A DNA stretch of 64,000 nucleotides from Thermotoga sp. Mc24 (GCF_000784835.1 NZ_JSFH01000009.1:1-64000); one strand, 5' to 3'. Numbered from the stretch's first letter, positions 20,697-31,869 are shown. Notes: generated from the letters alone by a model not told the origin. Numbers and translations are program-made.

Positions 20697-21005
20697 ATGC
20701 CTGGACAGAAGATAAGGATAAAACTCAAAGCCTACGATCACGAGTTACTCGACGAATCGGCGAAAAAGATCGTTGAAGTCGCTAAATCCACGAATTCCAA
20801 AGTGTCCGGTCCCATTCCCTTGCCAACGGAGCGGACACTCTATTGTGTCCTGAGATCTCCCATGAAACACAAGGACTCCAGAGAACACTTTGAAAAGAGA
20901 GTACACAAAAGGCTAATAGATATCATAGACCCATCTCCAAAGACCATCGATGCTTTGATGAGGATAAACCTCCCAGCAGGTGTCGACGTTGAGATCAAAC
21001 TGTAA
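20697..21005 (+). CDS. rpsJ: 30S ribosomal protein S10
   Basis: Head protein of the 30S subunit and NusE partner in antitermination complexes. The sequence has the family core [18 protein letters not shown] and [15 protein letters not shown]; 102 residues. The ATG at 20697 is served by GGAGGGTG (20681-20688), which can be masked by the hairpin described at 20661-20685. It opens the S10 section of the super-operon. Confidence 0.97.
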   Translation: MPGQKIRIKLKAYDHELLDESAKKIVEVAKSTNSKVSGPIPLPTERTLYCVLRSPMKHKDSREHFEKRVHKRLIDIIDPSPKTIDALMRINLPAGVDVEIKL

Positions 21006-21023
21006 TCCCTGGAGGTGTCTTTG

Positions 21024-21647
21024 ATGAAGATGATAATTGGAAGAAAAATCGGTATGACGAGAGTATTCGTTGGAAATGATTCCGTTCCCGTTACAGTCAT
21101 AAAGGCGGGGCCCTGTGTGGTTGTCCAGAAAAAAACCGTTGAGAAAGACGGATACAACGCTGTGCAGCTTGGATTCGAGAAGGCTAAGAAGGTCAACAAA
21201 CCTCTCGCAGGACACTTCAAAAAATTCGGTGTGGAACCGATGAAAATACTCAGAGAGTTCAGAGTAGAAAATCCCGACGAGTACGAACCCGGACAGGTAA
21301 TAAAGGTTGACGTGTTTGAAAAAGGTGAGTACGTGGACGTTACTGGCTGGACAAAAGGAAGAGGATTCGCTGGTGCGATGAAAAGATGGGGATTCAGCGG
21401 TGGACCGAAGAGCCACGGTTCCAAATTCCATAGAGAACTCGGTTCTGTTGGTCAGCACACGGAACCTGCCAAGATATGGAAAGGTAAGAAAATGCCCGGA
21501 AGATATGGAAACGAGAGGGTAACTGTCAGAAATCTTCAAGTTGTGGATATCGATCCTGAAAACGACCTTTTAGTGGTCAAAGGTGGAGTCCCTGGAGCGA
21601 GGGGCGGGCTCGTTTTGATCAGGAGCGCCAAGGCCCCGAAAAAGTAA
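21024..21647 (+). CDS. rplC: 50S ribosomal protein L3
   Basis: Early-assembly protein near the peptidyl transferase centre. The loop that reaches the centre is recognisable as [21 protein letters not shown], preceded by [13 protein letters not shown]. The start ATG at 21024 ([15 protein letters not shown]) has GGAGGTG at 21011-21017; a second in-frame ATG at 21030 and a GTG at 21015 are less well placed. Length is 207 residues. Confidence 0.96.
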   Translation: MKMIIGRKIGMTRVFVGNDSVPVTVIKAGPCVVVQKKTVEKDGYNAVQLGFEKAKKVNKPLAGHFKKFGVEPMKILREFRVENPDEYEPGQVIKVDVFEKGEYVDVTGWTKGRGFAGAMKRWGFSGGPKSHGSKFHRELGSVGQHTEPAKIWKGKKMPGRYGNERVTVRNLQVVDIDPENDLLVVKGGVPGARGGLVLIRSAKAPKK

Positions 21648-21667
21648 CAGTGGAGGAGGAATAAAAG

Positions 21668-22375
21668 ATGGCTCAGGTGGATCTGTTGAATGTGAAGGGA
21701 GAAAAAGTAGGGACCCTGGAAATCAGTGATTTCGTTTTCAACATCGATCCCAACTACGACGTGATGTGGAGATACGTGGATATGCAGCTCTCCAACAGGA
21801 GAGCTGGAACTGCCTCTACGAAAACAAGAGGAGAAGTCTCCGGTGGTGGCAGAAAACCCTGGCCGCAGAAACACACCGGAAGAGCAAGACACGGTTCCAT
21901 AAGATCCCCCATCTGGAGGCATGGAGGAATTGCACACGGACCTAAACCGAGAGACTGGAGCAAAAAGCTCAACAAGAAAATGAAGAAGCTCGCTCTGCGA
22001 TCTGCTCTCTCTGTGAAGTACAGAGAAAACAAACTCTTCGTACTCGATGATCTGAAACTCGAAAGGCCGAAGACGAAATTTCTGAAGGAAATCCTCCAGA
22101 ACCTTCAGCTTTCCGACAAGAAAACACTGATCGTCCTTCCATGGAAAGATGAAGGATACATGAATGTGAAACTCTCTGGAAAGAACCTTCCCAACGTGAA
22201 GGTAATAATTGCGGACAATCCGAACAACAGCAAAAATGGTGAGAAGGCAGTAAGAATAGATGGACTCAATGTTTTTGACATGCTCAAGTACGATTACCTT
22301 GTGCTCACCCAGGACATGGTTTCCAAGATAGAGGAGGTGCTCGGAAATGAAGCAGGAAAAGCTCTCACTGAATGA
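21668..22375 (+). CDS. rplD: 50S ribosomal protein L4
   Basis: Exit-tunnel protein and, in E. coli, autoregulator of the S10 operon. The extended tunnel loop is visible as [19 protein letters not shown]-type sequence at about residues 59-77, preceded by STKTRGEV. The 235 residues are longer than the roughly 205 of E. coli L4. Its 3' end overlaps the rplW start by 29 bp. Confidence 0.96.
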   Translation: MAQVDLLNVKGEKVGTLEISDFVFNIDPNYDVMWRYVDMQLSNRRAGTASTKTRGEVSGGGRKPWPQKHTGRARHGSIRSPIWRHGGIAHGPKPRDWSKKLNKKMKKLALRSALSVKYRENKLFVLDDLKLERPKTKFLKEILQNLQLSDKKTLIVLPWKDEGYMNVKLSGKNLPNVKVIIADNPNNSKNGEKAVRIDGLNVFDMLKYDYLVLTQDMVSKIEEVLGNEAGKALTE

Positions 22376-22649
22376 TGTTCTAATCAGACCCATCATCACA
22401 GAAAAGGCTCTTATCCTCCGCGAACAGAGGAAATACGTATTCGAGGTCAATCCACTTGCAAACAAGAACCTGGTAAAAGAGGCTGTTGAAAAGCTCTTCA
22501 ATGTCAAAGTAGAAAAGGTGAACATTCTCAACATGAAGCCCAAGCCGAAAAGAAGGGGTATCTTTGAAGGAAAGACCCGCAGCTGGAAAAAGGCTGTTGT
22601 AACTTTGAAGGAAGGTTACACAATCAAAGAACTGGAAGGCGAACACTGA
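22347..22649 (+). CDS. rplW: 50S ribosomal protein L23
   Basis: Tunnel-exit protein that docks trigger factor and SRP. The core [22 protein letters not shown] and the [18 protein letters not shown] loop are typical; 100 residues. The ATG at 22347 lies inside the rplD coding region after GGAGGTGC, so translation is probably coupled to L4 synthesis. Confidence 0.96.
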   Translation: MKQEKLSLNDVLIRPIITEKALILREQRKYVFEVNPLANKNLVKEAVEKLFNVKVEKVNILNMKPKPKRRGIFEGKTRSWKKAVVTLKEGYTIKELEGEH

Positions 22650-22662
22650 GAGGGGTGAAGTC

Positions 22663-23493
22663 ATGGGACTCAAAAGATTCAAACCGGTTACCCCGGGAAG
22701 GCGTTTTATGGTTATCTCCGATTTTTCGGATATCACAAAGACAGAACCTGAAAAGTCGTTGCTCGCACCTCTCAAGAAAACAGGTGGAAGGAATCATCAC
22801 GGAAGAGTTACTGTAAGGCACAGAGGTGGCGGGCACAAGAGAAGATACAGAATAATAGATTTCAAGAGATACGACAAAGCTGGAATTCCTGCGAAAGTGC
22901 TGGCCATTGAATACGATCCCAACAGATCAGCCAGAATAGCGCTTCTCCTTTACGCTGATGGAGAGAAAAGATATATTCTGGCACCCAAAGGTGTGAACGT
23001 GGGAGACACTCTCATGAGCGGACCCGATGCGGAAATAAGGCCAGGAAACGCACTTCCTCTTGAGAAGATACCCGTCGGTACCCTTGTCCACAACGTGGAG
23101 TTCACACCGGGCAAGGGTGGTCAGATCGCAAGAGCAGCTGGTACATACTGTCAGATCATGGCGAAGGAAGGGAATTACGCTCTGCTCAGAATGCCTTCTG
23201 GAGAACTGAGAAAGGTACACATCAAATGCTACGCCACCGTCGGTGTTGTGGGCAACGAAGATCACAAGAACGAAGTCCACGGAAAGGCTGGAAGAGTGAG
23301 ATGGCTCGGTAGAAGACCGCATGTCAGAGGAGTTGCCATGAATCCGGTGGATCACCCGCACGGTGGTGGTGAAGGAAGAGGTAAAGGTCACCATCCAACG
23401 AGTCCATGGGGCCTGCCAACCAAGGGCTACAAGACGAGACGTGGAAAGAGACCTTCTGACAAATTCATCGTCAGGAGAAGGAATGAAGCGTAA
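22663..23493 (+). CDS. rplB: 50S ribosomal protein L2
   Basis: Conserved core protein required for subunit association and peptidyl transfer. The hallmark segment [20 protein letters not shown] with the critical histidine near residue 229 is present, as is [13 protein letters not shown]. Length 276 residues, normal. The ATG at 22663 follows GAGGGGTGA. Confidence 0.98.
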   Translation: MGLKRFKPVTPGRRFMVISDFSDITKTEPEKSLLAPLKKTGGRNHHGRVTVRHRGGGHKRRYRIIDFKRYDKAGIPAKVLAIEYDPNRSARIALLLYADGEKRYILAPKGVNVGDTLMSGPDAEIRPGNALPLEKIPVGTLVHNVEFTPGKGGQIARAAGTYCQIMAKEGNYALLRMPSGELRKVHIKCYATVGVVGNEDHKNEVHGKAGRVRWLGRRPHVRGVAMNPVDHPHGGGEGRGKGHHPTSPWGLPTKGYKTRRGKRPSDKFIVRRRNEA

Positions 23494-23506
23494 GGAGGTG
23501 AATTGA

Positions 23507-23794
23507 ATGGGTCGTTCCAGTAAGAAAGGACCCTATGTAGATAAAAAATTACTCGAAAAGATCAGAAAACTCAACGAAACTGGTGAAAAGAAAGTTATCA
23601 AAACATGGAGCAGAGCCTCTATGATCATTCCTGAGATGGTAGGGCACACGATCGCAGTTTACAATGGTATGAAACACATACCGGTGTACATTACTGAAAA
23701 CATGATCGGACACAGACTTGGAGAATTTGCACCAACCAGAAGGTTTGGAGGTCATGCCGACAAAAAAGCGAAAAAAGGTGAATTGAAGAAGTGA
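23507..23794 (+). CDS. rpsS: 30S ribosomal protein S19
   Basis: Head protein contacting the tRNA A/P region and 23S bridges. Begins [18 protein letters not shown] and contains [21 protein letters not shown] and [11 protein letters not shown], the family signature. The 95 residues are normal length. The ATG at 23507 follows AGGAGGTG; rplV follows closely. Confidence 0.97.
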
Positions 23795-23805
23795 GGAGGG
23801 AAAGA

Positions 23806-24285
23806 ATGAAGCTCCAGGTACCCAGAAGCAGTTTGAAGCGTTCAATTTTTCATAAAAAGAGAAAAGAGCTCCTGTCTTCTCTTCCGAAGATTGAAGCTAA
23901 GGCTGTGGCAAGATACATAAGGATCTCTCCAAGAAAAGCCAGAGCCATAGCAAACACAATAAGAGGGAAATCCGTCGAAGAAGCTTTCCAGATTCTTGCT
24001 TTTTCACCGAAGAAGGCCGCAAGAATAATGGAAAAGGTATTGAAGTCGGCTGTCGCGAATGCCGAAAATAACTTTGGGTTGAGTGTTGAGAATCTCTATG
24101 TTTCCGAGTGTTACGTTAACGATGGACCAAGGATGAAAAGGATCTGGCCCAGAGGAAGAGGCAGGGCGGATATCATTCAGAAGAGAATGTCACACATCAC
24201 AGTTGTAGTGAGAGATCGCAGTAAAGAAGATGAATACAGGAAGGCTCTTGAGGAATTACAAAAGAAGATATCATCCGAAGAGTGA
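23806..24285 (+). CDS. rplV: 50S ribosomal protein L22 with N-terminal extension
   Basis: Tunnel protein whose beta-hairpin lines the constriction. The canonical L22 domain starts near residue 33 ([17 protein letters not shown]) and ends with the hairpin segment [18 protein letters not shown]. At 159 residues the protein is about 45 longer than usual, with a basic extension of about 30 residues at the N terminus and a short one at the C terminus. The ATG at 23806 is chosen from GGAGGG at 23795-23800, 5 nt upstream. Confidence 0.95.
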   Translation: MKLQVPRSSLKRSIFHKKRKELLSSLPKIEAKAVARYIRISPRKARAIANTIRGKSVEEAFQILAFSPKKAARIMEKVLKSAVANAENNFGLSVENLYVSECYVNDGPRMKRIWPRGRGRADIIQKRMSHITVVVRDRSKEDEYRKALEELQKKISSEE

Positions 24286-24294
24286 GGTGATACG

Positions 24295-24924
24295 GTGGGT
24301 CAGAAAGTGCATCCCCGCGGCTTCAGGTTGGGTCTGAGTGCCGACTGGCAAGCAAAATGGTTCAACGAAAAGAATTACAAAGAGTGGCTCCTCGAGGATG
24401 AAGAGATAAGAAAGTTCATAAAGAACAGGTATTACCATGCTGGGATTAGCGAGATATACGTAGAAAGACCTGACGCTGAAAGGATCAACATAACCGTGAA
24501 AACAGCAAGACCTGGAATCATCATAGGAAGGAAAGGTGCGGAGATAACGAGTTTGAGAGAGGAGCTGGAGAGGAAGTTCAACAGAAGGGTTGTTATTAAT
24601 ATTGAAGAGATAAAAACGCCCGAACTCGATGCACAGCTTGTTGCCGAGTCTATAGCTTCCCGTATAGAAAAGAGGGCATCTTACAAAGTGGCAATGAAGA
24701 GAGCAATAATGAACGCCATGAGAAAGGGTGCACAGGGAATAAAAGTGATGGTCGCTGGAAGGCTCGGTGGAGCTGAGATCGCCAGAAGAGAATGGTACCT
24801 CAGAGGAAGACTGCCTCTTCAGAAATTGAAGGCGATCATAGATTATGGAACGGCCACTGCGTGGACCAAGTACGGTACTATCGGCATCAAAGTGTGGATC
24901 TACAAAGGAGATGCTGATATCTAA
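24295..24924 (+). CDS. rpsC: 30S ribosomal protein S3
   Basis: mRNA-entry protein of the 30S head with helicase function together with S4 and S5. [13 protein letters not shown] at the N terminus, the KH-type [17 protein letters not shown] motif and [32 protein letters not shown] identify it. It has 209 residues, a little shorter than E. coli S3 at the C terminus. The start is GTG at 24295 after GAGGTGATAC. Confidence 0.97.
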   Translation: MGQKVHPRGFRLGLSADWQAKWFNEKNYKEWLLEDEEIRKFIKNRYYHAGISEIYVERPDAERINITVKTARPGIIIGRKGAEITSLREELERKFNRRVVINIEEIKTPELDAQLVAESIASRIEKRASYKVAMKRAIMNAMRKGAQGIKVMVAGRLGGAEIARREWYLRGRLPLQKLKAIIDYGTATAWTKYGTIGIKVWIYKGDADI

Positions 24925-24938
24925 GGGAGGTAATTGCC

Positions 24939-25367
24939 ATGTTGATGCCAAGAAGGGTCAAATACAGAAAACAACAAAGAGGAAGAATGAAAGGAAAAGC
25001 CAAGGGAGGAACATTTGTTCAGTTCGGTGAATGGGGTCTCAAAGCACTCGAACCAGCTTGGATCACAGCCCAGCAGATAGAAGCTTGCCGAATTGCCATG
25101 CTGAGGGCTATGAAAAGATCCGGAAAGATCTGGATAAGAATATTCCCTGACAAACCTTACACGAAAAAACCACCTGAATCCAGGATGGGAAAAGGTAAGG
25201 GTAACGTTGAAGGATGGGTCGCCGTTGTGAAACCCGGGAAGATTCTCTTTGAAGTGGCGGGAGTCGATGAGGAAACAGCCCATGAAGCTCTCAGGTACGC
25301 TGCGAGTAAACTTCCCATAGCTACTAAGGTAGTTCCCCGTCACCATATTGGGGGTGAGGCAGTATGA
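24939..25367 (+). CDS. rplP: 50S ribosomal protein L16
   Basis: A-site proximal large-subunit protein. Starts [20 protein letters not shown] and has the conserved [20 protein letters not shown]-like and [19 protein letters not shown] segments. Length 142 residues. GGGAGG precedes the ATG at 24939. Ends in an ATGA overlap with rpmC. Confidence 0.97.
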   Translation: MLMPRRVKYRKQQRGRMKGKAKGGTFVQFGEWGLKALEPAWITAQQIEACRIAMLRAMKRSGKIWIRIFPDKPYTKKPPESRMGKGKGNVEGWVAVVKPGKILFEVAGVDEETAHEALRYAASKLPIATKVVPRHHIGGEAV

Positions 25368-25564
25368 AGGCTTCCGAACTCAGGAATTACACAGATGAAG
25401 AATTGAAGAATCTTCTCGAAGAAAAGAAGAGGCAGCTTATGGAACTCAGATTCCAGCTTGCAATGGGACAGCTGAAGAATACTTCTCTCATAAAGCTCAC
25501 TAAAAGGGATATCGCAAGGATAAAGACCATTCTCAGAGAGAGGGAGTTAGGCATAAGGAGGTGA
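25364..25564 (+). CDS. rpmC: 50S ribosomal protein L29
   Basis: Small tunnel-exit protein next to L23. The 66 residues form the two-helix family pattern ([21 protein letters not shown], then [20 protein letters not shown]). It overlaps the rplP stop as ATGA. Nothing unusual. Confidence 0.96.
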   Translation: MKASELRNYTDEELKNLLEEKKRQLMELRFQLAMGQLKNTSLIKLTKRDIARIKTILRERELGIRR

Positions 25565-25568
25565 AAAC

Positions 25569-25892
25569 ATGCCAAGGAAACGTTTGACTGGAATAGTTGT
25601 GAGCGATAAAATGGACAAGACAGTAGTTGTTGCCGTTGAAAAACTCGTACAGCACCCGATTTACAAGAAATACGTGAAGAGGACGAAAAAATATCACGCA
25701 CACGATGAAAGAAACGAGTGTAAAATAGGAGATGTTGTCGAAATAGAAGAAACTCGACCTCTCAGTAAAACGAAGAGATGGAGAGTCGTTAGGATCATTC
25801 AAAGGTTTGAACCCGAAAGAGTCCTGAAAGAAGAAGAGGACATACAGGAAGAGATAGAAGCAGTCGAGGGCAAGGGAGGGGTTGAATCATGA
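25569..25892 (+). CDS. rpsQ: 30S ribosomal protein S17 with acidic C-terminal tail
   Basis: Binds 16S rRNA early in assembly. The OB-fold core runs from [19 protein letters not shown] through [16 protein letters not shown]. The family is usually about 85 residues; this one has 107, with an extra C-terminal tail rich in Glu ([17 protein letters not shown]). The function of the tail is unknown. It overlaps rplN by four bases. Confidence 0.95.
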   Translation: MPRKRLTGIVVSDKMDKTVVVAVEKLVQHPIYKKYVKRTKKYHAHDERNECKIGDVVEIEETRPLSKTKRWRVVRIIQRFEPERVLKEEEDIQEEIEAVEGKGGVES

Positions 25893-26257
25893 TACAGCAA
25901 GAGACCTATCTCAATGTGGCCGACAACTCTGGTGCCAAAAAGCTCAGAGTCATAAGAGTTATCGGTGGGTTTCATAAAAAGTACGGAACAGTTGGAGATA
26001 TAGTTGTGTGTTCAGTCAGGGAAGCCATCCCGAATTCTGATGTGAAGAAAGGAGACGTAGTCAGAGCGGTGATTGTGAGAACAAAGAAAGAAATCAGAAG
26101 AAATGATGGTACTTACATCAGATTCGATGACAACGCGGCTGTTCTCATTGATAAGTTCAACGCTCCCAGAGGCACCAGAATCTTTGGTCCGGTTGCGAGG
26201 GAACTCAGGGAAAAAGGATTCATGAAAATAATATCCCTCGCACCAGAAGTTTGGTGA
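25889..26257 (+). CDS. rplN: 50S ribosomal protein L14
   Basis: Intersubunit-bridge protein. [19 protein letters not shown] at the start and [24 protein letters not shown] later are the L14 signature. It has 122 residues. ATGA overlap with rpsQ suggests coupled translation. Confidence 0.97.
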   Translation: MIQQETYLNVADNSGAKKLRVIRVIGGFHKKYGTVGDIVVCSVREAIPNSDVKKGDVVRAVIVRTKKEIRRNDGTYIRFDDNAAVLIDKFNAPRGTRIFGPVARELREKGFMKIISLAPEVW

Positions 26258-26269
26258 GGTGATACGGAG

Positions 26270-26587
26270 ATGAGGATAAAGAAAGGTGATCTTGTCGAAG
26301 TGATTTCTGGAAAAGACAGAGGAAAAAGGGGAAAGGTTCTCAGAGTGATCCCGAAAGAAAACAAAGTCATCGTTGAAAACGTGAACATGGTGAAAAGACA
26401 TCAAAGACCCATCCCCCAGCTTCGTGAGGGTGGAATCATAGAGAGAGAAGCACCGATCTACGCTTCCAAAGTTATGGTTGTCTGTCCTGCTTGTGATAAA
26501 AGAACGAGAGTCGGCTACAGGTTCACCGAAGATGGGAAAAAGGTAAGATACTGCAAGAAGTGTGGTGAGATCATTGACAAGGATTGA
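26270..26587 (+). CDS. rplX: 50S ribosomal protein L24
   Basis: Assembly initiator of the 50S subunit. Has the KOW motif [20 protein letters not shown] at the N terminus. In the C-terminal half CPAC (near residue 72) and CKKC (near residue 95) form a four-cysteine set suitable for zinc, a feature of many thermophile L24 proteins. Length 105 residues. Confidence 0.96.
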   Translation: MRIKKGDLVEVISGKDRGKRGKVLRVIPKENKVIVENVNMVKRHQRPIPQLREGGIIEREAPIYASKVMVVCPACDKRTRVGYRFTEDGKKVRYCKKCGEIIDKD

Positions 26588-26600
26588 GGGAGGAATCGGT

Positions 26601-27155
26601 ATGAGATATGAATACGTTCCTCTGAAAGATCAGTACGAGAAGGAAATAGTACCTGCTTTGATGAAAGAGTTCAACTACAAGAACATTCATCAGGTTCCGA
26701 AGCTGGTCAAAATCGTTATAAACATGGGAATTGGTGAAGGTTCCAGAAACTACGATCTCATAGAACGCCACGCGAACGAACTCGCAAAAATCACGGGACA
26801 GAAACCAATCGTTACAAGGGCAAGAAAGAGCATTTCCAACTTCAAGATAAGGAAGGGAATGCCGATAGGTTTGAAAGTAACCCTCAGAGGAGCAAGGATG
26901 TACAATTTTCTCTACAAACTCATAAACATCGTGTTGCCCAAGGTGAGGGACTTCAGAGGACTCGATCCCAACTCCTTTGACGGAAGAGGGAATTACTCCT
27001 TTGGTCTTTCAGAACAGCTGGTTTTCCCTGAACTGAGTCCAGATGAAGTCAGAAGGATCCAGGGAATGGACATCACCATCGTCACAACTGCAAAGACAGA
27101 TCAGGAAGCCAGAAGGCTTCTTGAGCTCTTTGGAATGCCTTTCAAGAGAGGATAA
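26601..27155 (+). CDS. rplE: 50S ribosomal protein L5
   Basis: Binds 5S rRNA and contacts P-site t[36 protein letters not shown] and [17 protein letters not shown] are diagnostic. The ATG at 26601 is spaced 7 nt from GGGAGG (26588-26593). In-frame upstream codons reach back into rplX but lack a suitable ribosome binding site. Length 184 residues. Confidence 0.97.
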   Translation: MRYEYVPLKDQYEKEIVPALMKEFNYKNIHQVPKLVKIVINMGIGEGSRNYDLIERHANELAKITGQKPIVTRARKSISNFKIRKGMPIGLKVTLRGARMYNFLYKLINIVLPKVRDFRGLDPNSFDGRGNYSFGLSEQLVFPELSPDEVRRIQGMDITIVTTAKTDQEARRLLELFGMPFKRG

Positions 27156-27169
27156 CGGAGGTGAGATGA

Positions 27170-27355
27170 ATGGCCAAGAAGGCAATGATAGAAAGATGGA
27201 AGAAACCGAAGAAGTACAAGGTACGTGAGTACACAAGGTGCCACATCTGTGGACGCCCGAGAGCGGTGTACAGAGAATTCGGACTCTGCAGGGTTTGTTT
27301 CAGGAAGCTTGCTCTGGAAGGAAAGCTCCCTGGAGTTCGGAAGGCAAGCTGGTAA
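27170..27355 (+). CDS. rpsN: 30S ribosomal protein S14, zinc-binding type
   Basis: Short (61 residues) S14 of the type often called RpsZ/S14 type Z. CHIC and CRVC in [21 protein letters not shown] supply four cysteines for one zinc. Only this form appears in the window, so there is no sign of a zinc-independent paralogue here. It lies in the usual place between L5 and S8. Confidence 0.96.
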   Translation: MAKKAMIERWKKPKKYKVREYTRCHICGRPRAVYREFGLCRVCFRKLALEGKLPGVRKASW

Positions 27356-27370
27356 GGGAGGGATGGTGCT

Positions 27371-27775
27371 GTGTGGAGCGATCCGATTGCCGACATGCTA
27401 ACAAGAATCAGAAATGCCAATATGGTTTTCAAAGAATACACGGATATACCTGCTTCCAACCTCAAGAAGAAGATCTGTGAGATCTTGAAAAGAGAAGGAT
27501 TCATAGCGGACTACAAATACATCGAAGACGGAAAGCAGGGAATACTGAGGGTTTACCTCAAATACAAAGGCGGAAGGAAGAACAGAGAAAGAGTCATTCA
27601 CGGTATCGTCAGAGTGTCTCACTCAGGTAGGAGAATCTACGTCGACAAGGACCACATCCCGAAAGTGAAAAACGGCCTTGGAATAGCCATACTCACTACT
27701 TCAAAGGGTGTTCTAACAGATAAAGAAGCACGTCAACTTGGAGTCGGCGGAGAAGTAATCGCTTACGTCTGGTGA
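27371..27775 (+). CDS. rpsH: 30S ribosomal protein S8
   Basis: Binds the central domain of 16S rRNA; in E. coli also represses the spc operon. [14 protein letters not shown] at the start and the C-terminal [26 protein letters not shown]-like region identify it (134 residues). The start is GTG at 27371 after GGGAGGGATGG. No S8-binding mimic of 16S rRNA was recognised around rplE as in E. coli. Confidence 0.96.
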
Positions 27776-27788
27776 GGAGGTGTTTTGA

Positions 27789-28343
27789 ATGTCTCGACTT
27801 GCAAAAAAGCCCATAGTCTTACCACAGGGTGTTACGGTTGAAATAAAAGACAACATTGTTAAGGTGAAGGGACCAAAGGGAGAGCTCAGTCAGGAATTTC
27901 TCCCTTACGTGAAAATAGAAGTTGAAGGTAACGAGGTCTGGGTAAAACCCAACGAAAGTCAGATCATAAGAAAGTCTGACTGGAGAAAGATAAAGATGTT
28001 CCAAGGAACTTATTGGTCTCTCATTAGAAATATGGTTGTTGGTGTAACAGAGGGCTACAGGAAAGAGCTGGAGATTGTGGGAATCGGTTACAGAGCGCAG
28101 CTTCAGGGGAATACAGTAGTGATGAATCTTGGATACGCTCATCCCGTTGTTTATGAGATACCCTCAGATGTGAAGGTCGAAGTTCCAGCACCAAACAGAA
28201 TAGTTGTTTCTGGCATCGATAAACAGAGAGTAGGACAGGTTGCTGCTGAGATCAGAGCGTTCAGGCCACCAAATGTCTACACTGGAAAGGGAGTCAGGTA
28301 CGTTGGTGAAGTGGTGAGACAGAAAGAAGGTAAGAAAGCATAA
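27789..28343 (+). CDS. rplF: 50S ribosomal protein L6
   Basis: Stalk-base protein near the factor-binding site. Two L6 repeats are visible, the second with [21 protein letters not shown]. The C terminus carries [14 protein letters not shown], the L6 signature. It has 184 residues. AGGAGGTG precedes the ATG at 27789. Confidence 0.97.
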   Translation: MSRLAKKPIVLPQGVTVEIKDNIVKVKGPKGELSQEFLPYVKIEVEGNEVWVKPNESQIIRKSDWRKIKMFQGTYWSLIRNMVVGVTEGYRKELEIVGIGYRAQLQGNTVVMNLGYAHPVVYEIPSDVKVEVPAPNRIVVSGIDKQRVGQVAAEIRAFRPPNVYTGKGVRYVGEVVRQKEGKKA

Positions 28344-28357
28344 AGGGGGTTGTTGAA

Positions 28358-28726
28358 ATGATAAAGAAGGAGTCAAAAAAAGAACAGCGACTCAGAAGGC
28401 ATAGAAGAGTTAGAAAAAAGGTGTTTGGAACTCCTGAAAGACCAAGGCTCTGTGTTTTCAGAAGCAATAAACACATATACGCCCAGATCATAGATGACAC
28501 GATAGGTCATACCCTTGTTTCCGCTTCTACTCTTGACCCCGAACTGAGGGAAAAGCTCCAGAAAACGTGGAACATAGAGGCAGCTAAAGAAGTAGGACTT
28601 CTCTTAGGAAAAAGAGCCCTCGAAAAGGGAATAAAGAAGGTCGTGTTCGATAGAGGCGGATATAAGTACCATGGTAGGGTTAAGGCACTGGCGGATGGAG
28701 CCAGAGAAGCTGGACTCGAATTCTGA
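28358..28726 (+). CDS. rplR: 50S ribosomal protein L18
   Basis: 5S rRNA-binding protein. A basic N terminus ([25 protein letters not shown]) and the C-terminal [26 protein letters not shown] are the family pattern. It has 122 residues. AAAGGGGG lies before the ATG at 28358. Confidence 0.97.
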   Translation: MIKKESKKEQRLRRHRRVRKKVFGTPERPRLCVFRSNKHIYAQIIDDTIGHTLVSASTLDPELREKLQKTWNIEAAKEVGLLLGKRALEKGIKKVVFDRGGYKYHGRVKALADGAREAGLEF

Positions 28727-28740
28727 AGGAGGGTGGTACT

Positions 28741-29277
28741 GTGGAAACACAGGGAGTTATAAAGGAGATACAGTACGAAGAATTCGAAGAGAAGATAATA
28801 GAAATAAGGAGAACCTCTAAAGTTACAAAGGGTGGAAAGAATCTGAGCTTCAGGGTTGTGGCCATTGTTGGAAACAAAAACGGTAAAGTGGGACTGGGAA
28901 TAGGAAAAGCAAGAGAGGTTCCCGAAGCGATCAGAAAGGCCATATCTGCTGCAAAGCGAAACATCATAGAAGTTCCTGTGATCAACGGAACCATTCCACA
29001 CGAAGTCGTAGGAAAACAGGACGCTTCCAAAGTGCTTTTGAGACCAGCCGCACCGGGTACAGGTATCATCGCCGGTGGTACTGTCCGAGCCGTTGTTGAG
29101 CTCGCAGGAATCCAGAACATACTCACGAAATCTCTCGGGTCCACCAATCCTTTGAACCTTGCTCTTGCAACGATGAACGGTTTGAAGAACCTTCTGGATC
29201 CAAGAAAAGTTGCAAAACTCAGGGACATATCGGTCGAAGAAGTGTTCAAAGGCGTGGGGAGGGAGAACAATGCCTAA
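28741..29277 (+). CDS. rpsE: 30S ribosomal protein S5
   Basis: Fidelity and mRNA-entry protein. [27 protein letters not shown] and [23 protein letters not shown] are typical. The start is GTG at 28741 after GGAGGG. It has 178 residues. The 3' end overlaps rpmD by 8 bp. Confidence 0.97.
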   Translation: METQGVIKEIQYEEFEEKIIEIRRTSKVTKGGKNLSFRVVAIVGNKNGKVGLGIGKAREVPEAIRKAISAAKRNIIEVPVINGTIPHEVVGKQDASKVLLRPAAPGTGIIAGGTVRAVVELAGIQNILTKSLGSTNPLNLALATMNGLKNLLDPRKVAKLRDISVEEVFKGVGRENNA

Positions 29278-29473
29278 GAAGCTGAAGATAAAACTGGTCA
29301 AGAGTCCCATTGGTTATTCCTGGGATCAAAAGGATACAGTGAAAAGACTTGGACTCAGGAAGCTCAACCAGGTGGTCGTAAAGGACGACTTGCCACAGAT
29401 CAGGGGTATGATCAGAAAGGTGAAACATCTGGTAGAAGTAGAGGAGATCGAGGAAGGGGGTAACAACGCATGA
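29270..29473 (+). CDS. rpmD: 50S ribosomal protein L30
   Basis: Small 50S protein; [29 protein letters not shown] is the L30 core. The start is set at ATG 29270 (MPKKLKIK) because GGGGAGGGAG lies just upstream at 29257-29266 and the protein then has the usual length (67 residues). It overlaps rpsE and ends in ATGA overlap with rplO. Confidence 0.95.
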   Translation: MPKKLKIKLVKSPIGYSWDQKDTVKRLGLRKLNQVVVKDDLPQIRGMIRKVKHLVEVEEIEEGGNNA

Positions 29474-29913
29474 GGCTTGAAGATCTGAGACCAACTCCTG
29501 GGGCGATGAAGAAGAGAAAGAGAGTCGGTAGGGGTCCCGGATCCGGGCACGGAAAAACCAGTGGAAGGGGACACAAAGGACAGAAAGCCAGGGGAAGTGG
29601 AAAGGTCCACATCTGGTTTGAGGGTGGACAAACTCCTCTGCACAGAAGACTTCCCAAGAGAGGATTCAACAATATAAACAAAAAAGTTTATGCAGTTGTT
29701 AATGTCAAAGTTCTCGAAGAAAGGTTCGAGGCCAACGAAGAAGTGACTCCAGAAAAACTCATCGAAAGAAAAATCATAAAAGATCTGAGAGATGGAGTAA
29801 AGATCCTCGGCGATGGAGAACTCACCAAACCACTAGTAGTCAAAGCACATGCTTTCAGTAAGAGCGCTGTAGAGAAGATAGAAAGTGCTGGTGGTAAGGC
29901 TGAGGTGATATAA
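29470..29913 (+). CDS. rplO: 50S ribosomal protein L15
   Basis: Late-assembly 50S protein. A glycine- and lysine-rich N terminus ([22 protein letters not shown]) and the compact C-terminal domain with [15 protein letters not shown] mark the family. Length 147 residues. It directly precedes secY, as in most spc operons. Confidence 0.97.
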   Translation: MRLEDLRPTPGAMKKRKRVGRGPGSGHGKTSGRGHKGQKARGSGKVHIWFEGGQTPLHRRLPKRGFNNINKKVYAVVNVKVLEERFEANEEVTPEKLIERKIIKDLRDGVKILGDGELTKPLVVKAHAFSKSAVEKIESAGGKAEVI

Positions 29914-29914
29914 A

Positions 29915-31210
29915 ATGTGGCAAGCTTTCAAAAACGCTTTTAAAATACCAGAACTTCGCGACAGGATTATTTTCACACTCCTTGCTTTGATCGTTTTCAG
30001 GATGGGGATTTACATCCCCGTTCCTGGGTTGAACCTGGAAGCGTGGGGGGAAATCTTCAGGAGGATAGCAGAAACCGCTGGTGTCGCTGGAATTTTGAGT
30101 TTCTACGATGTGTTCACTGGAGGAGCTTTGAGTCAGTTCTCTGTTTTCACCATGAGTGTCACTCCATACATAACCGCGTCGATCATCCTTCAGCTTCTGG
30201 CATCTGTTATGCCTTCGCTCAAGGAGATGCTCAGAGAGGGTGAAGAGGGAAGAAAGAAGTTCGCAAAGTACACAAGGCATCTCACACTCTTGATAGGTGG
30301 TTTTCAGGCTTTCTTTGTTTCCTTTTCGCTTGCAAGATCGAACCCGGACATGATAGCTCCCGGTGTTAATGTGCTCCAGTTCACCATTCTCTCCACCATA
30401 TCCATGCTTGCCGGAACCATGTTTCTGCTCTGGCTCGGTGAAAGGATCACAGAAAAGGGTATAGGAAACGGTATTTCGATCCTGATCTTCGCGGGAATAG
30501 TGGCAAGATACCCAAGCTACATTAGACAGGCATATCTCGGTGGTCTGAATCTTTTGGAATGGATCTTTCTCATAGCTGTTGGCCTTATCACGATATTTGG
30601 AATCATACTCGTTCAGCAGGCAGAGAGAAGGATAACCATACAATACGCAAGAAGGGTCACAGGAAGGAGAGTGTATGGAGGAGCCAGCACGTATCTTCCT
30701 ATAAAGGTGAACCAAGGTGGTGTGATCCCCATCATCTTTGCGAGTGCCATAGTTTCAATACCTTCTGCGATCGCTTCAATAACGAACAGTGGAACTCTTC
30801 AAAATCTCTTCAAAGCAGGTGGATTCCTCTACCTTCTCGTTTACGGATTGCTGGTGTTCTTCTTCACTTACTTCTATAGCGTTGTGATTTTCGATCCTAA
30901 GGAAATCTCTGAAAACATTCAGAAGTACGGAGGTTACATCCCGGGCTTGAGACCTGGAAGATCAACGGAGCAGTATCTCCACAGAGTTCTAAACAGAGTG
31001 ACATTTATCGGAGCCGTCTTCCTCGTAGTCATAGCCCTTCTTCCCTACTTGGTTCAGGGAGCCATAAGAGTGAACGTCTGGATCGGAGGAACTTCTGCTT
31101 TGATCGCTGTGGGAGTCGCTCTTGACATCATTCAACAGATGGAAACCCATATGGTGATGAGACACTACGAAGGATTCATCAAAAAGGGTAGAATAAGGGG
31201 GAGAAGATGA
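29915..31210 (+). CDS. secY: Protein translocase subunit SecY
   Basis: Central channel of the Sec translocon. Ten hydrophobic segments are present, with PVPGLN in the first periplasmic region, [23 protein letters not shown] for the plug and TM2 area, and [16 protein letters not shown] in the C5 cytoplasmic loop that meets SecA and ribosomes. Length 431 residues. The ATG at 29915 begins one base after the rplO stop, without a strong ribosome binding site, so translation is likely coupled to L15. Confidence 0.97.
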   Translation: MWQAFKNAFKIPELRDRIIFTLLALIVFRMGIYIPVPGLNLEAWGEIFRRIAETAGVAGILSFYDVFTGGALSQFSVFTMSVTPYITASIILQLLASVMPSLKEMLREGEEGRKKFAKYTRHLTLLIGGFQAFFVSFSLARSNPDMIAPGVNVLQFTILSTISMLAGTMFLLWLGERITEKGIGNGISILIFAGIVARYPSYIRQAYLGGLNLLEWIFLIAVGLITIFGIILVQQAERRITIQYARRVTGRRVYGGASTYLPIKVNQGGVIPIIFASAIVSIPSAIASITNSGTLQNLFKAGGFLYLLVYGLLVFFFTYFYSVVIFDPKEISENIQKYGGYIPGLRPGRSTEQYLHRVLNRVTFIGAVFLVVIALLPYLVQGAIRVNVWIGGTSALIAVGVALDIIQQMETHMVMRHYEGFIKKGRIRGRR

Positions 31211-31869
31211 TGGCATATCTCGTCTTTCTGGGACCTCCGGGTGCGGGAAAGGGAACTTACGCAAAAAGATTACAGGAAGCGACTGGTATTCCACATATAT
31301 CTACCGGTGACATTTTCAGAGACATTGTAAAAAAGGAGAACGACGAACTTGGAAAGAAGATAAAGGAAATCATGGAGAAAGGGGAACTCGTTCCAGATGA
31401 ACTTGTGAACGAAGTTGTGAAAAGAAGGCTCTCAGAAAAAGATTGCGAAAAAGGATTCATACTGGACGGTTATCCAAGAACTGTGGAACAGGCAGAATTC
31501 CTTGACGTCTTTTTGAAAACTCAAAACAAAGAGCTCACAGCCGCTATACTTTTCGAGGTTCCTGAGGAAGTGGTTGTTCAGAGGCTCACATCCAGAAGGA
31601 TCTGTCCAAAGTGTGGAAGAATTTACAATTTGATTTCACTTCCTCCAAAAGAGGATGAACTGTGCGATGATTGTAAAGTGAAGCTCGTTCAGAGAGAAGA
31701 CGACAAAGAGGAAACAGTGAGGCACAGGTACAAGGTTTATCTCGAAAAGACACAGCCGGTGATTGATTACTACGATAAAAAGGGTATTCTCAAACGAGTG
31801 GACGGTACCATAGGAATAGACAACGTGATCGCCGAAGTGTTGAAGATAGTAGGGTGGAGTGATAAATGA
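31207..31869 (+). CDS. adk: Adenylate kinase
   Basis: Interconverts ATP + AMP and 2 [17 protein letters not shown] is the P loop. The LID domain has CPKCGRIYN and CDDC, a four-cysteine zinc site of long bacterial adenylate kinases. Two adjacent ATGs (31207 and 31210) are possible; AGGGGGAG at 31196-31203 favours the second by spacing, while the first gives the 220 residues remembered for T. maritima. It overlaps the secY stop. Confidence 0.96.
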   Translation: MMAYLVFLGPPGAGKGTYAKRLQEATGIPHISTGDIFRDIVKKENDELGKKIKEIMEKGELVPDELVNEVVKRRLSEKDCEKGFILDGYPRTVEQAEFLDVFLKTQNKELTAAILFEVPEEVVVQRLTSRRICPKCGRIYNLISLPPKEDELCDDCKVKLVQREDDKEETVRHRYKVYLEKTQPVIDYYDKKGILKRVDGTIGIDNVIAEVLKIVGWSDK

